The notes beneath the pieces are model-generated. The model searched no databases, had not been told where the DNA came from, and saw nothing but the letters and a program-made list of their open reading frames with translations. The translations under genes were made by a program, and so were the position numbers. From a bacterium (GTDB taxonomy: Bacteria > CSSED10-310 > JAJRTK01), in assembly GCA_024278345.1 (NCBI GenBank), contig JAJRTK010000016.1, positions 1 through 5,410 on the forward strand: a stretch of 5,410 bases of DNA. The letters run 5' to 3'. This document shows, piece after piece, positions 5,401 through 5,410 of the stretch (position 1 is the stretch's first letter; every line of letters starts with the position of its first letter).

Positions 5401-5410
5401 GTTTCGGCGA

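Larger units (their letters stand above)
5207..5410. other. Non-coding region upstream of the kinase
   Basis: No gene or convincing minus-strand promoter was found. A TTGACA on the minus strand (5279-5284) has no -10 box at suitable spacing. The region ends in the tandem hairpins at the right edge of the window, and the kinase promoter may lie beyond it or be non-canonical. Confidence 0.5.

Overview
The window holds three genes, all on the minus strand, so transcription runs from right to left. In that order they are: a small-molecule kinase of the APH/choline-kinase fold that most resembles N-acetylhexosamine 1-kinases (4139-5206); an exported protein with N-terminal TPRs and a C-terminal NHL-like beta-propeller (2567-4048); and a large exported protein with TPR-like helices, three PEGA domains, an unassigned alpha/beta segment, a PDZ domain and C-terminal TPRs (196-2400). 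There are no RNA genes, transposase genes or CRISPR arrays. The long plus-strand open frames are antisense shadows.

The DNA is moderately GC-rich. The Shine-Dalgarno sites, signal peptides and periplasmic-type PEGA, PDZ and TPR domains point to a Gram-negative-type bacterium. The architectures are of a kind familiar from deltaproteobacterial lineages, Nitrospirota and related uncultured phyla, but the sequence alone does not fix the phylum.

Layout: 1-195 is non-coding and dense in GC-rich inverted repeats. 196-2400 is the PEGA/PDZ/TPR gene. 2401-2566 is an intergenic region with a nested inverted repeat just past the propeller gene, an 8-bp palindrome in the expected -35 region, an extended -10 candidate and a ribosome binding site. 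2567-4048 is the TPR-propeller gene. 4049-4138 is an intergenic region with a candidate promoter, a stem-loop in the predicted leader and a strong ribosome binding site. 4139-5206 is the kinase. 5207-5410 is non-coding, with two short GC-rich hairpins at the right edge that look like dispersed intergenic repeats.

The two exported proteins share a design: a signal peptide, TPRs, and beta-rich or peptide-binding modules, with no visible catalytic residues. They are adjacent and co-directional, which suggests they act as scaffold or adaptor subunits of one envelope assembly; this is inference. The kinase looks cytoplasmic and its link to the other two is uncertain. The 90- and 166-base gaps, each with its own promoter candidate, suggest separate or partly independent transcription units rather than one tight operon.
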